Assembly (NCBI GenBank): GCA_002424095.1 | Contig: DIPL01000001.1 | Coordinates: 4,250-68,249 of the forward strand | Reading direction: 5' to 3' | DNA from: Christensenella sp. UBA5489 | GTDB lineage: Bacteria; Bacillota; Clostridia; Christensenellales; UBA1242 | DNA length: 64,000 bases | Part shown: positions 25,711 through 35,523 of the stretch, in pieces | Numbering within the stretch: the stretch's first letter is position 1 | Layout: each line of letters begins with the position of its first letter | Translations under genes and position numbers: made by a program | Notes under the pieces: generated by a model | What the model was told of the DNA's origin: nothing | What the model saw: the letters and a program-made list of their open reading frames with translations, nothing else | Databases searched by the model: none

Positions 25711-26169
25711 ATGATTAAAAATATAAAAAAAATAACGCAACTTAACATAAAGGAAATTTTTGAACTCTCACTTCAACAATTTAAAGAAAACAGTTGGAAA
25801 AAAGAATATTTTGAACAAGAGATTGAAAAGCCACTTCATTTTGCATATTTATATCAAGATGAAAACAGCGGGAAAATTGCCGCCTTTATTTTTTTTATGC
25901 AAACCGAAGGAGAGGGAGGGCTGGATTACAACATAACAAACTTAGCAACTGATGATTGCTTTAAAAATTTAGGCTATGCAACTGCACTGATAGATTTTTG
26001 TTTTATGTTAGCAAAGAAAAAAAATATAAATAAAGTTTGGTTGGAAGTCTGCGAGAAAAATTCAGAGGCAATTCATCTTTATCGAAAATTAGGTTTTAAA
26101 ATAGATTATATTCGCAAAAATTATTATCCGAATCAGGAAAGTGCAGTAATTATGTCAAAAAAGTTTTGA
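25711..26169 (+). CDS. rimI: Ribosomal-protein-alanine N-acetyltransferase RimI-like
   Basis: A 152-residue GNAT acetyltransferase with the acetyl-CoA pyrophosphate loop NLGYATALIDF (about residues 89-99), the motif WLEVCEKNSEAIHLYRKLGFK and a C-terminal KNYYPNQESAVIM. These fit RimI, which acetylates the N-terminal alanine of ribosomal protein S18. Position straight after tsaB supports RimI rather than another GNAT. It has a weak AGGAA site. Confidence 0.85.
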   Translation: MIKNIKKITQLNIKEIFELSLQQFKENSWKKEYFEQEIEKPLHFAYLYQDENSGKIAAFIFFMQTEGEGGLDYNITNLATDDCFKNLGYATALIDFCFMLAKKKNINKVWLEVCEKNSEAIHLYRKLGFKIDYIRKNYYPNQESAVIMSKKF

Positions 26170-26279
26170 TTTTATTAACAAAACATTGAATTTTCGCCAT
26201 ATAAATATAATTTTTGGCAATTAATGAAAATATTTTCAAAATTTGCCTTTTTAGAGATTTATGCATATATAAATAATAT

Positions 26280-26996
26280 ATGTTTTATGAATTCAGGGGA
26301 AAGAAAGTTCATTTAAAAAAAACAAAGGGCAAAGGGGATTGGATTGTTTTTTTGCACGGCTGGGGCGGAACAATAAAAAGTTTTGAATGCGTGGCTGAAA
26401 AATTCACCGAACACAAATGTTTACTTATAGATTTTCCACCGTTTGGAGAATCGGAAGAAATGGTTGATGTTTGGAATTTAAGTGATTATGTCGAAATGCT
26501 CCGTGAAATTTTGAACGCTTTTGAAATTGATAAAGTTAAAATTATTGCTCATTCTTTTGGCGGAAGGGTTGCAATTTTATTTGCTTCTATTTATACTGAT
26601 AAGGTTGAAAAATTAATTTTGGTAGACAGTGCGGGCATAAAGCCTAAATTCAATATTATTGTAAAATTAAAGATTTTAAAATATAAATTACTTAAAAAAA
26701 TTGGCTTTAAACAAAAAAATAAAGGTTCAGCGGATTATAAACTTTTGTCTAGCAAAATGAAAAAAACTTTTGTCAACATAATCAATGAACACCTTGAAAA
26801 ACAATGCGAAAGAATTAATTGTCCAACACTGATTATTTTTGGAAAAAAAGATAAGGAAACGCCAATTTATATGGCGAAAAAACTAAATTCACTTATCAAA
26901 AACAGCGCTGTTATAATCTTTAAAAATGCAAGACATTTTTCATATATAGATAATTTTAACGACTTTATTTTAATTGCTAAAAGTTTTTTAAATTGA
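26280..26996 (+). CDS. Alpha/beta hydrolase
   Basis: The 238-residue protein has the oxyanion-hole motif FLHGWGGT (24-31), nucleophile Ser92 in AHSFGG, acid Asp191 (FGKKDKET) and His219 (NARHFSY), a complete alpha/beta-hydrolase triad. Substrate cannot be told from sequence; such proteins are often esterases or lactonases. No ribosome-binding site is seen before ATG 26280 and the mRNA may be short-leadered. It sits just before the membrane Mur ligase, a pairing also seen in other Firmicutes and possibly hinting at an envelope role. Confidence 0.82.
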   Translation: MFYEFRGKKVHLKKTKGKGDWIVFLHGWGGTIKSFECVAEKFTEHKCLLIDFPPFGESEEMVDVWNLSDYVEMLREILNAFEIDKVKIIAHSFGGRVAILFASIYTDKVEKLILVDSAGIKPKFNIIVKLKILKYKLLKKIGFKQKNKGSADYKLLSSKMKKTFVNIINEHLEKQCERINCPTLIIFGKKDKETPIYMAKKLNSLIKNSAVIIFKNARHFSYIDNFNDFILIAKSFLN

Positions 26997-27053
26997 AAAA
27001 AGATGAAATAATATAATAAAAATTATCAAGTTAACTTTAATTAGGAGGAATTT

Positions 27054-28703
27054 ATGGAATTTGCTGAATTTTTCTCTTTGGATAAAATACATTTTTTAAT
27101 TGCACTTTTAATAAGTGTAATAAATGCCGTGCTTTTGGTTTTAATTGCCAAAAAGTTTTTGCAAATTCTGCAAATTTCAGGTTATAAAATTAGAGGCTAT
27201 GCGGTATGGCTTGCCGACACGAAGGCGAAATATCTTTCTCGTATTTTAATGTTATGTTTTTTAAGTTTGGCTAGTGTTTTGGTTACTAATGCACTTTTTG
27301 ACGTGGCAAATAATCATCTAGAATTTTCATATTTTGGTCTCATTTTTTATGTTTATTTTTCAATTGTATTTATTATTAATATGGTGAAAATGCCACAAAA
27401 AACACCACTCGTTCAAACTCGCAGAATGTCAAGAATAACAACTCTTTTATTTTTGATTTGCTTTGTAACTTCTTTATTTTTAATTTGGCTTGCAGATGCG
27501 TATTTGCCATTTTTAAGTACAGGAGTAATCACTTTAACGCCGATTTTATTGCCGATTTTTGTACCCCTTGTACATTTCATCCTTGTGCCACTTGAATGGC
27601 TTATTCGCCAAAACTATATTATTCGTGCAAGAAGAAAACTTGCCAAAATGCCGAATTTAATAAAGATTGGAATCACTGGAAGTTTTGGGAAAACCAGCGT
27701 TAAACATATACTTAATATAATGTTAAGTCAAAAATATGATGTTTGTATGTCGCCACATAGTTTCAATACGCCGATGGGACTCACAAAAGTTATTTTGAAA
27801 TATTTAAAACCTGATAATCAAATTTTAATTGCTGAAATGGGCGCACGGCAAATTGGAGATATCAGTTATTTATGCAAATTAATTGAGCCACAGCACGGAA
27901 TTATTACAGGTATTGGCTTGCAACATTTTGAAACTTTTGGTAGCGAAGAAAATATAATTAAGACAAAAAATGAATTGGTGCTTGCGTTACCACAAGATGC
28001 CGTTATTGTTTTTAACGGCGACAGTAAAAATTCGAAATTATTATTTAAAGAATGTGAAAATAAAAACAAATTTTTAGTTTCGTTAGGAAAGAAGTCAGAA
28101 GTTGAAGTGGAAAATGTTGAGTTTTCTAAAAATGGAATTAAATTTGATTTAAAATATAAAGATGAAAGTGTTTCGTGTCAAACCAACTTGCTTGGACAGC
28201 ATAATTTATTGAACATTTTATTAAGTGCTTCTATGGCGATTAAACTTGACTTAAATTTGGAGCAAATAAGTAATGCGATTAAAGAACTCGAACCTATTAA
28301 TCATAGATTACAACCAATTCAAAAAGATAATATGATTATACTTGATGATGCTTATAGTTCGAACGAAGAAGGTGCTAAGGCGGCACTTGACGTTTTAAAA
28401 ACCTTTGACGACAAAATTAAAATTTGCATTACTCCGGGAATTGTTGAACTTGGAAAAGAAGAAGGGCGCATAAATGAAAATTTTGGAAAACTGCTTGCAA
28501 AAACTTGCGATTTCGTAATTATTGTAAATAAAGTAAACGCAGAGAGTTTGAAAAAAGGTTTAATTTCAGGAAAATTTAGCGAAGGAAAAATCATATTTAC
28601 AGAGAATTTGGAAGAGGCAAAGCAAAAACTTAACCAATTAATAAAACCCGATGAGCAATATGTAGTTTTATTTGAAAATGACTTGCCGGATAACTATACT
28701 TAA
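27054..28703 (+). CDS. Mur ligase family protein (MurF-like) with N-terminal membrane domain
   Basis: Residues 1-190 contain about five membrane helices (roughly 13-36, 63-83, 91-113, 127-148, 154-185). Residues 200-549 form a Mur ligase: P-loop GITGSFGKTS (206-215), the middle domain VLILKYLKPDNQI region with EMGARQIGDI and GIGLQHFETFG, and the C-terminal domain (INHRLQPI; DDAYSSNEEGAK). MurF adds D-Ala-D-Ala to UDP-MurNAc-tripeptide in peptidoglycan synthesis. The substrate here is inferred. A membrane-fused form with the ligase domain intact exists in some Firmicutes and may localise synthesis or act on a lipid-linked precursor. An AGGAGG site precedes the ATG. Confidence 0.85.
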   Translation: MEFAEFFSLDKIHFLIALLISVINAVLLVLIAKKFLQILQISGYKIRGYAVWLADTKAKYLSRILMLCFLSLASVLVTNALFDVANNHLEFSYFGLIFYVYFSIVFIINMVKMPQKTPLVQTRRMSRITTLLFLICFVTSLFLIWLADAYLPFLSTGVITLTPILLPIFVPLVHFILVPLEWLIRQNYIIRARRKLAKMPNLIKIGITGSFGKTSVKHILNIMLSQKYDVCMSPHSFNTPMGLTKVILKYLKPDNQILIAEMGARQIGDISYLCKLIEPQHGIITGIGLQHFETFGSEENIIKTKNELVLALPQDAVIVFNGDSKNSKLLFKECENKNKFLVSLGKKSEVEVENVEFSKNGIKFDLKYKDESVSCQTNLLGQHNLLNILLSASMAIKLDLNLEQISNAIKELEPINHRLQPIQKDNMIILDDAYSSNEEGAKAALDVLKTFDDKIKICITPGIVELGKEEGRINENFGKLLAKTCDFVIIVNKVNAESLKKGLISGKFSEGKIIFTENLEEAKQKLNQLIKPDEQYVVLFENDLPDNYT

Positions 28704-28794
28704 AACTATTGAATGTAAAATATTTGCTTAAAATGAGAATTCTAAATTTAAATATTTGAAATGTTGGAAATAATGCTGAAAAGAGATAGTATAG

Positions 28795-28824
28795 AAAAGT
28801 CGTATTTTTAATACGACTTTTTCT
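28795..28824 (+). terminator. Terminator after the Mur ligase gene
   Basis: GTCGTATTTTTAATACGAC forms a strong stem with flanking A and T runs (AAAA before, TTTTT after), so it may end transcription in both directions between the Mur ligase gene and the convergent SPFH-like gene. Confidence 0.8.
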
Positions 28825-28921
28825 AATTAATACAACTTTTTTCAAATCAATAGGCGTGCATATTTATTCAAAGACTTTATATTTATTAATCCAACAAGTG
28901 CTTTTAAAGAAAAATTGTATC

Positions 28922-30277
28922 TTATTGTTCTAAAAGTTGAACAAATTTTCTTGGCTTTGATAAAGAAGGACGTTCGTTATTCATAGCGATGATTTGACCA
29001 ATACCGAAACTTTCAAGTCCTTGCCATTTTGCCTTATTGCTTAATGTTGGGGAAGTGTACGTTTCCGCAGGCATTTGCCTTATTTGCTTTGGTGTATCAT
29101 AAACGGTAGCGGTTTCTACGGTTGCCATTGAAGTTGTTGCCGTTGCTGAATTTAATGCAGTTTTAGTTATTTCAAGTTCGTTGTTTTTTGTTGTTTCCAT
29201 ATTTTTAGAAATGCTAATAATATTTTCTGCTGTCGCTGATTGCTCGTTTGCTACGACATCAGCAAAAGTTGGAATTGAGAATTCTTCAAAATTAGGTTTT
29301 TCGTTTTCTGCTGTTGCAAAAGGAACGAAATCAACAATATTATTTTCAGCCGATTTTGATTGAACAAACGCTTCCTCAGGTTGATTTAAGCTATCTGATT
29401 TTATTGTTGAATTGTTTGCGCCCGACCAAAAAATTTCTGTAAATTCAGTTGTTTTGGCGGATGGAGTAGTTTCAGTTGTCGCTGTATTTAATGGTTTTTC
29501 AGCCATTATGCCAAAAGCAATTTCAGTTGTAGCGGCTGCTTCAACAGCACGTTGTTCACGTAATTTTTCAACAGCCAAAGCACTTTTTGAAAAAACAACA
29601 TCACCAACTTGCATTTCAGTTATACCAATTCCATATTTATCAGCAACTTTATTGAATTTCGGAAGCAGTGCATTTGCAAGATATTTCTTATTTTGCTTAA
29701 AACTTGAAATTAAATAGTTTTCTTTACGTAGCAATTTGAAAAGATTTATTTCAAATAAATCGCTTAAAATTTGGTTGACATATTTCGGTTTACGTACATT
29801 CCACGCACTTTCGCTATTTTTAAAAAGTGTTTGCAAAAATCGTTGAGCATCACTAACATAAAAATCAATTTCAAAACTTGGTTTAACCCAAAACTTGCCG
29901 TCTATTGATGTTTTATATTTTAATTTTCTTGAAATTGCTAATTTTAAATTTTTTTGTTGTGTCAAGTTTATCAATAAAGGTTTTGCTTTGAAATTTTTAA
30001 TTGGCTTGCCGTATTTATCAGGTTTGTGCAAACGAAACCTTTTTTTACAAAGGGGCAGGGCAATGAGTGTCAGTGAATGCTCGCCAGCAGGCAAAAAGTC
30101 TAGAACTCGCTTTTTATGTGTGATGACTGCCACAAAATTTTCAGGGACTTGAATTTTACTATTCAGCCAAATTTTCCCACGTTTAAGTTTCAAAGGATAG
30201 ACGAGATATTGCGAGATATCTTGCTTAACCTTGATATCTTTTGAAAACAAATTTTTAATAGCATCAAAAAATTTCAT
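28922..30277 (-). CDS. SPFH-domain-like protein with disordered middle
   Basis: The 451-residue protein has a beta-rich N-terminal part (IQVPENFVAVITHKKRVLDFLPAGEHSL) and a helical part ending ITEMQVGDVVFSKSALAVEKLREQRAVEAA, which is the SPFH/band-7 pattern. Then about 150 residues of Thr/Ala/Glu-rich low complexity (TTEIA, ATTETTPSA) lead to a short conserved tail (WQGLESFGIGQIIAMNNERP). There is no signal peptide. SPFH proteins organise membrane domains or scaffolds. The link to the next gene upstream, a VirB6-like membrane protein on the same strand, is by proximity only (160 bases). Confidence 0.6.
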   Translation of the reverse strand: MKFFDAIKNLFSKDIKVKQDISQYLVYPLKLKRGKIWLNSKIQVPENFVAVITHKKRVLDFLPAGEHSLTLIALPLCKKRFRLHKPDKYGKPIKNFKAKPLLINLTQQKNLKLAISRKLKYKTSIDGKFWVKPSFEIDFYVSDAQRFLQTLFKNSESAWNVRKPKYVNQILSDLFEINLFKLLRKENYLISSFKQNKKYLANALLPKFNKVADKYGIGITEMQVGDVVFSKSALAVEKLREQRAVEAAATTEIAFGIMAEKPLNTATTETTPSAKTTEFTEIFWSGANNSTIKSDSLNQPEEAFVQSKSAENNIVDFVPFATAENEKPNFEEFSIPTFADVVANEQSATAENIISISKNMETTKNNELEITKTALNSATATTSMATVETATVYDTPKQIRQMPAETYTSPTLSNKAKWQGLESFGIGQIIAMNNERPSLSKPRKFVQLLEQ

Positions 30278-30437
30278 ACCGCCTTACCTTCTTTGCTTAT
30301 TTTTTGCTTTTAAAATTTTAATTTTAGGTTTCCGCTTTAAATAAATTCTATTTATTACTGATATTACTGAAACCGTGTAACTATCTTTTTTGCTTACTTT
30401 TTATTATGGCTATAAATCAAACTTCGGTTTTTAAAGT

Positions 30438-32552
30438 TTACTTGCTTTTCTCTTGTCGTCTTCTTTCTGCTTCTGCTGCTGCTGTTCCTTTTGCATAAGC
30501 CTCTTTAACTTGCTTTTCAAATGCTTCATCTTTTGCTTGTTTCGCAAAATGCGGACTTATGTATGGCATATTAATTTTGATTAAAGCCTTTTTCATATCG
30601 CCTCCGCCATCTTTCCAACCTGAAGCCAAATCACTTTTTGAAAGAGGTGCAAAAATTTCTTTTGTCAAGCCCCTAGCCTCTCCAAACATAGCACTTAAAT
30701 CTTCCCGTGGAATTGTTTGTTTTGCCCAACTTCCAAGCATAGCTCGTCGAGATTCAGCAGGGAAGTCAGCGGCGGTTTTTGGTGCATAAACATCTTGTCG
30801 GCCTTGTGGAGTCATTTGCCAACCATATCTTGAATGACCTTTCATTACATTATCGGCAACTTGACCTTTTTCAAAATCTAAATGTTGTTGATAGCCTTCT
30901 TCTAATTTCGCTAATTCAAATTGATCATCGGACATATTTCTATATTGTTGATAAGACTGTCTTATTCTTTTTTCTGCATTTTTCGATACCGCGTCGCTTT
31001 GCATTAGTTTTCCTTTATATGCTTCTCTTTCTGCTTCGAATTCGGCATTAGCGGCATCAGCCTGTGCTGTTCGCCCTGCCAATGTGTTTTTACCTCTAAT
31101 GCTTTTAGCAGCTTTGACCCCTCCGCTTAATCCTTTATATGCAACCAGCCCACCTCTAAGAGCAAGTCCAGCACCACCAGCCACAAGCATTCCTGCCGAT
31201 GCAACCTTACTACCAAGTTCTTTGGAGATTTCTCCGCCTGCCTTATTTAAATCTTCGGATTTTATGAAACTGCTTATCATTCCTATGAAAGTTTTAACCA
31301 TCATAAGCGCAACAATCATAAACAGTATTGACATTATGTAATCCGCAACTGAAAAGTTAAAAAATGAAAGTTTATTCAAATACGGCATAATGAGAAAGAC
31401 GATATTCATCCCCCCAATTGCACCAATGACCATAAGTGTTTTACTTATAAATTTTCCTCTCCACGCCTTATAGGCATCTCCATTATCAAGTGGTCTAAGG
31501 GCAATAAGCGGTGCTGCAATTAAGAACAAGCCAACAAGTTCAATAAAGCGTCCTATCAGTCCCATTGCAAGATTTATGAACATAACACAAAGAATTATTC
31601 CAGCGGCAAATGCAACTAAGAAGTTGTAATACCATAAATTGTAATAATACCAAATTAATTTTACATTATTACGGTCAAGTGCCGTAATATTATCAGAACC
31701 TTGCAACTGGAAAACGTCAGCAGTTGGTAAATTATCTTTTAAGATATACCAATCGGAATAATCTAAATTTGATACAGTTTCAACTTTTACATAGTTGGCA
31801 AAACCCTCATCAATTGCTCCTGCAACTTTTTCACGGTTAGTATCTTGAAAAAGTCCACCGAAATGTGTTGCTTTATCATTATTCAAAAATTCGAAAAAGG
31901 TGTCATCGTAACGTGCTCGATTGGCATTATAGCAAGATGCGTTAAAGACAGCACCTGAAAACGTCGTTGTTGTTGTTGGTATGGCAATTGAGAAAAGATT
32001 ATAATGTATATATGTTGTCTTTACTTCGCTTGATGGACCACTAGGCAAAGTTGTGGATTTAAGTTTTTGCGTATCTAAAAAATTAAATGAAGTTGATGCG
32101 GAAACCGAAGTTGCTTGGTCGACTGCCTGCAAAATCACATTACTTAAAAAAATTCCGAACAAAACTGCAATAGGAACGATTGCAAAAAGGGCAATAGATT
32201 TGAATGCTTTTTTTATTATTGAAGAGCGTGGGTCTTCTGGCTTGTCGGCTGCGTATTCATTTCTTATAATGGCAACAATTGTTGAAAGAAAAAGGAGAAT
32301 AAAGCCAAGAATTACAAGTCCCCAAAAAGCATTTGTTAAAATTGGAAAATCCCCAAAAAGTGTACCTCTTATAAAATGATATACAATATCGCCTTCCTGA
32401 GCAACGCCGTCTATATAATAAACATCAAGCCCAGCAAGTTTTCTGAATACAAGTTGAAATAAGTCAATTACAGATAAAAAAGCGTTCGAAATGATATAAA
32501 TTAATTTCGGAATAGCACTAAGAAGACAAACAATATAATCCCAAATAACCAA
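30438..32552 (-). CDS. VirB6/TrbL-like polytopic membrane protein
   Basis: The 704-residue product has six or more membrane helices in residues 1-430 (YIVCLLSAIPKLIYIISNAF; FWGLVILGFILLFLSTIVAI; FLVAFAAGIILCVMFINLAM and others) separated by a Ser/Thr-rich extracellular loop at about 125-290. Then a Gly/Ala-rich linker and a soluble coiled C-terminal domain. The segment AWRGKFISKTLMVIGAIGGMN, after AAPLIALRPL, resembles Mbov_0396/VirB6/TrbL proteins of conjugative elements. Start is TTG with a GAGGT site. No VirB4, coupling protein or relaxase is near, so it is an isolated copy. Function unproven. Confidence 0.58.
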   Translation of the reverse strand: MVIWDYIVCLLSAIPKLIYIISNAFLSVIDLFQLVFRKLAGLDVYYIDGVAQEGDIVYHFIRGTLFGDFPILTNAFWGLVILGFILLFLSTIVAIIRNEYAADKPEDPRSSIIKKAFKSIALFAIVPIAVLFGIFLSNVILQAVDQATSVSASTSFNFLDTQKLKSTTLPSGPSSEVKTTYIHYNLFSIAIPTTTTTFSGAVFNASCYNANRARYDDTFFEFLNNDKATHFGGLFQDTNREKVAGAIDEGFANYVKVETVSNLDYSDWYILKDNLPTADVFQLQGSDNITALDRNNVKLIWYYYNLWYYNFLVAFAAGIILCVMFINLAMGLIGRFIELVGLFLIAAPLIALRPLDNGDAYKAWRGKFISKTLMVIGAIGGMNIVFLIMPYLNKLSFFNFSVADYIMSILFMIVALMMVKTFIGMISSFIKSEDLNKAGGEISKELGSKVASAGMLVAGGAGLALRGGLVAYKGLSGGVKAAKSIRGKNTLAGRTAQADAANAEFEAEREAYKGKLMQSDAVSKNAEKRIRQSYQQYRNMSDDQFELAKLEEGYQQHLDFEKGQVADNVMKGHSRYGWQMTPQGRQDVYAPKTAADFPAESRRAMLGSWAKQTIPREDLSAMFGEARGLTKEIFAPLSKSDLASGWKDGGGDMKKALIKINMPYISPHFAKQAKDEAFEKQVKEAYAKGTAAAEAERRRQEKSK

Positions 32553-32781
32553 AAAGATTTACCTCATTTCTATTTTGCTTAAATTATAACAAAATAAAAC
32601 ATAAAAGACAATATTTTTTAAAGATTTTTCAAAAAGTTTTTTAAATCTATAATTTTTGTGCATATTAGCATAAAAAACTGCGATAATTAAACCGCCTATA
32701 ATAAAAAATATTAAAAAAAGATGACTTTCAATTTTCATTATGATATATTTAAATATAATTTATAAAAATAAGGAGAAAAAA

Positions 32782-33027
32782 TTGAAATATAAAAAAGATA
32801 TGCTTATTAGCGAAATTCTTGAAGCAAACCCTGAAAATTCTGCCATTTTAATGGGCTTTGGTATGCATTGTCTTGGTTGTCCGATGAGCCAAAGAGAAAC
32901 ATTAGAACAAGCCTGTGTGGCACACGAGTTAGACGTTGACTTTGTTTTATCAAGGCTTAATGAAACAGAAGACAGAGAAAAGCAGTCTAAAAAAGATGAT
33001 AAACAAATAAAGAAGAGTAAAAAATAA
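32782..33027 (+). CDS. DUF1858 domain protein
   Basis: From TTG 32782, six bases after AAGGAG, the 81-residue product starts MKYKKDMLISEILEANPENS and has GFGMHCLGCPMSQRETLEQA, with the C-x2-C of the DUF1858 family. The in-frame ATG 32740 lacks a ribosome-binding site and adds an unlikely leader. DUF1858 proteins, related to ScdA N-termini, may bind metal or iron through the cysteines. A Lys/Asp-rich tail follows. It ends two bases before trpS, so the two genes are likely co-transcribed. Confidence 0.8.
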   Translation: MKYKKDMLISEILEANPENSAILMGFGMHCLGCPMSQRETLEQACVAHELDVDFVLSRLNETEDREKQSKKDDKQIKKSKK

Positions 33028-33029
33028 AT

Positions 33030-34100
33030 ATGAAGAAAAAAGTTGTATTAACAGGAGATAGACCTACCGGGGCACTTCACATAGGGCATTATGTTGGCTC
33101 GCTAAAAAAGCGTGTTGAAATGCAAAACAGTGGACTTTATGATATGTTTGTTATGATTGCCGACCTTCAAGCATTGACCGATAACGCAAAAAGTCCTGAT
33201 AAAATAAGAAATAACATAATGGAAGTTATGCTTGATTATATAGCAGCAGGGCTTGAACTGGGCAAGACTAGATTTTTTATTCAATCACAAATTCCTGCAC
33301 TTTTTGAACTACCTATGTATTATGCAAATCTTGTTACAGTGAGCAGACTTGAACGAAACCCGACAATAAAATCTGAAATTAAAATGCGTGGATTTAATAA
33401 GAGCATTCCCGTTGGATTTATGAATTATCCAATAAGTCAGGCGGCGGATATAACTGCCGTTGGTGCTGATTTTGTGCCAGTTGGTGCAGATCAATTGCCG
33501 ATGATTGAGCAGGCAAGAGAAATTGTCAACTCGTTTAATAAAACATATAATACCGATGTCCTTGTTTTGCCTGAGGCTGTTTTACCTGACAATAAAAAAA
33601 GTTACCGCATTGTTGGTACGGATGGCAACTCAAAAATGAGTAAATCACTTGGAAACTGCATCTTTTTAAAAGATGAGCCAGAAGAAATCAGGAAAAAAGT
33701 TATGAGTATGTACACCGACCCTAACCACGTAAGCATTAATAATCCAGGAAAAATTGAAGGAAATACAGTTTTTCTTTATTTAGATATTTTCTGCGAAAAT
33801 CATCATTTTGAAAAATTTTTGCCGGAATACAAAAATTTGAATGAATTTAAAAATCATTATAAACGAGGTGGACTTGGCGATGTTAAAGTAAAATCTTTTT
33901 TAAATGAAATTTTACAAGAATTGTTAAAGCCTATGCGTGAGCGAAGAAAAGAATATGAAAACCGCAAAAAAGAACTATTAGAAATTTTAGAGACCGACAC
34001 TGCATATACAATAGAAGTTTCAAACAAAATTTTAAAACGTGTGCGTGAAGCAATTGGGTTAAACTATTTTCAAGATAAAAATTTTAAAGAAAATCTTTAA
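33030..34100 (+). CDS. trpS: Tryptophanyl-tRNA synthetase
   Basis: This charges tRNA-Trp. The 356-residue protein has the class I motifs: GALHIGHYVGS (HIGH) at residues 14-24 and NSKMSKSLGN (KMSKS) around residue 201. The tryptophan-binding part (PISQAADITAVGADFVPVGADQLP) is intact. Its C-terminal anticodon domain ends with REAIGLNYF. It follows the DUF1858 gene by two bases and no T-box leader is visible before the pair. Confidence 0.96.
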   Translation: MKKKVVLTGDRPTGALHIGHYVGSLKKRVEMQNSGLYDMFVMIADLQALTDNAKSPDKIRNNIMEVMLDYIAAGLELGKTRFFIQSQIPALFELPMYYANLVTVSRLERNPTIKSEIKMRGFNKSIPVGFMNYPISQAADITAVGADFVPVGADQLPMIEQAREIVNSFNKTYNTDVLVLPEAVLPDNKKSYRIVGTDGNSKMSKSLGNCIFLKDEPEEIRKKVMSMYTDPNHVSINNPGKIEGNTVFLYLDIFCENHHFEKFLPEYKNLNEFKNHYKRGGLGDVKVKSFLNEILQELLKPMRERRKEYENRKKELLEILETDTAYTIEVSNKILKRVREAIGLNYFQDKNFKENL

Positions 34101-34270
34101 TTTATAAGTTGAAAAAATTAAAAAATGGCATCTATAAAACAATTAAGCCAAATATATTATAATATGTAACTATAATATAATAAAATTTATTAATTAGATT
34201 AATACAAATAAATGTAATAAATAAGACAATAAAAAATTTCGAGAAATAAAAAATATTTTCAAAAAAGGTG

Positions 34271-34299
34271 TTGACATCTTGTTTTGTTTCAGGTATACT
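34271..34299 (+). promoter_or_regulatory. Promoter of the S10-spc-alpha operon
   Basis: TTGACA (34271-34276), a 17-base spacer and TATACT (34294-34299) give a strong promoter about 130 bases before rpsJ. The leader has a small stem around ACAC...GTGT (34341-34354). The stretch from trpS to the promoter (34101-34270) holds only AT-rich DNA. No other comparable promoter appears before rplQ, so this is the likely driver of the 17-kb unit. Confidence 0.8.
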
Positions 34300-34430
34300 A
34301 CCAAAGTTTAACGACTTTTTTTTTGGGCTACTGTTAAAACACACGGCTGAGTGTACAAAAAACAAATCAAAGAAATAAGAAGAAAATCACTAAATAAACG
34401 TTAATCAAAAAATTCATAGGAGATAATAAA

Positions 34431-34739
34431 ATGGCAACCGAAACTCTAAGAATCAAACTTAAAGCATATGACCATGCGCTTTTGGACGATGCATGTAAAA
34501 GAATTATAAACACGGCAAGCAAATACGGTGCTCGTATAACTGGCCCTATACCACTTCCAACTGACCGTGAAATTATTACGGTTATTCGCTCGCCACATAA
34601 ACACAAAGATAGTCGTGAGCAATTTGAATCAAGAACACATAAGAGAATGATTGATATTATAAGTCCAAACGCAAAAACGGTTGATGCTCTTATGAAAATT
34701 GAATTGCCAGCAGGTGTCGACATTAAAATAAAACTCTAA
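34431..34739 (+). CDS. rpsJ: 30S ribosomal protein S10 (NusE)
   Basis: S10 is part of the 30S head and, as NusE, of antitermination complexes. The 102-residue protein has the family's [13 protein letters not shown] start and the loop [13 protein letters not shown] intact. A GGAG site precedes the ATG. It is the first gene of the large operon, in the position that gives the S10 operon its name. Confidence 0.97.
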   Translation: MATETLRIKLKAYDHALLDDACKRIINTASKYGARITGPIPLPTDREIITVIRSPHKHKDSREQFESRTHKRMIDIISPNAKTVDALMKIELPAGVDIKIKL

Positions 34740-34851
34740 AATAGCAATAGCAAATTCAAAAATTGATTAAATATAAAATTAACTTATTAAAAAATGCAAA
34801 TCAAATAGATATGTAAATATCAAAAGCAAAAATCAAGGAGAACTGATAAAA

Positions 34852-35523
34852 ATGAAGAAGGCAATTATCGGCAAAAAACTCGGTATGACTCAAATTTTTA
34901 CGCCAAGCGGTCGTGTAGTTCCGGTTACTGTTATTGAAGCCGGACCTTGCGTTGTTATTGCTAAAAAAACTGTCGAAAAAGACGGTTATGATTCTTTGGT
35001 TGTCTCTTTCGGCGACGTTAAAGAGTCTCGCTTAAACAAACCGAAACTCGGTGCTTTTAAGAAAATTGATGCTGAACCGAAAAAAACTATAAAAGAACTT
35101 AAACTTGAAGGCGATTATGAAATAGGAGCAACTATAAATTGTGATATTTTTTCCGAAAATGATAAAATTGATATTTCAGGTGTTTCAAAGGGACACGGAT
35201 TTTCAGGCGTTATAAAACGCCACGGATTCCGTCGCAATCGTATGTCGCACGGTGCTGGTCCAATCCATAGAAGTCTTGGTTCAACAAGTGCAAGCACAAC
35301 ATACGCACGAGTTTTTAAAAACAAAAAAATGCCAGGACAATATGGACATGATAACGTAACAATTCAAAATCTTGAAGTTGCAAAAGTGGATAGAGATAGA
35401 AATATTCTGCTTGTTAAAGGTTGTGTGCCGGGTCCGAAAAATTCGCTTGTTATAGTTAAAGAAGCGGTAAAACAGGCACAAAAAGAAAATTCCAAATCGG
35501 CAAATAAGGAGGGCGGAAACTAA
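34852..35523 (+). CDS. rplC: 50S ribosomal protein L3
   Basis: L3 initiates 50S assembly. Signatures GKKLGMTQIF and the central loop RHGFRRNRMSHGAGPIHRS are present, and the C-terminal domain reaches KNSLVIVKEAV. At 223 residues it is slightly long because of a Lys/Asn-rich tail. Its stop overlaps the start of rplD (TAATG). Confidence 0.97.
   Translation: MKKAIIGKKLGMTQIFTPSGRVVPVTVIEAGPCVVIAKKTVEKDGYDSLVVSFGDVKESRLNKPKLGAFKKIDAEPKKTIKELKLEGDYEIGATINCDIFSENDKIDISGVSKGHGFSGVIKRHGFRRNRMSHGAGPIHRSLGSTSASTTYARVFKNKKMPGQYGHDNVTIQNLEVAKVDRDRNILLVKGCVPGPKNSLVIVKEAVKQAQKENSKSANKEGGN

Noticed and set aside
29412..29717. Plus-strand open frames opposite the SPFH-like and VirB6-like genes
   Set aside because: They lie antisense to long genes with clear domain patterns and lack ribosome-binding sites.
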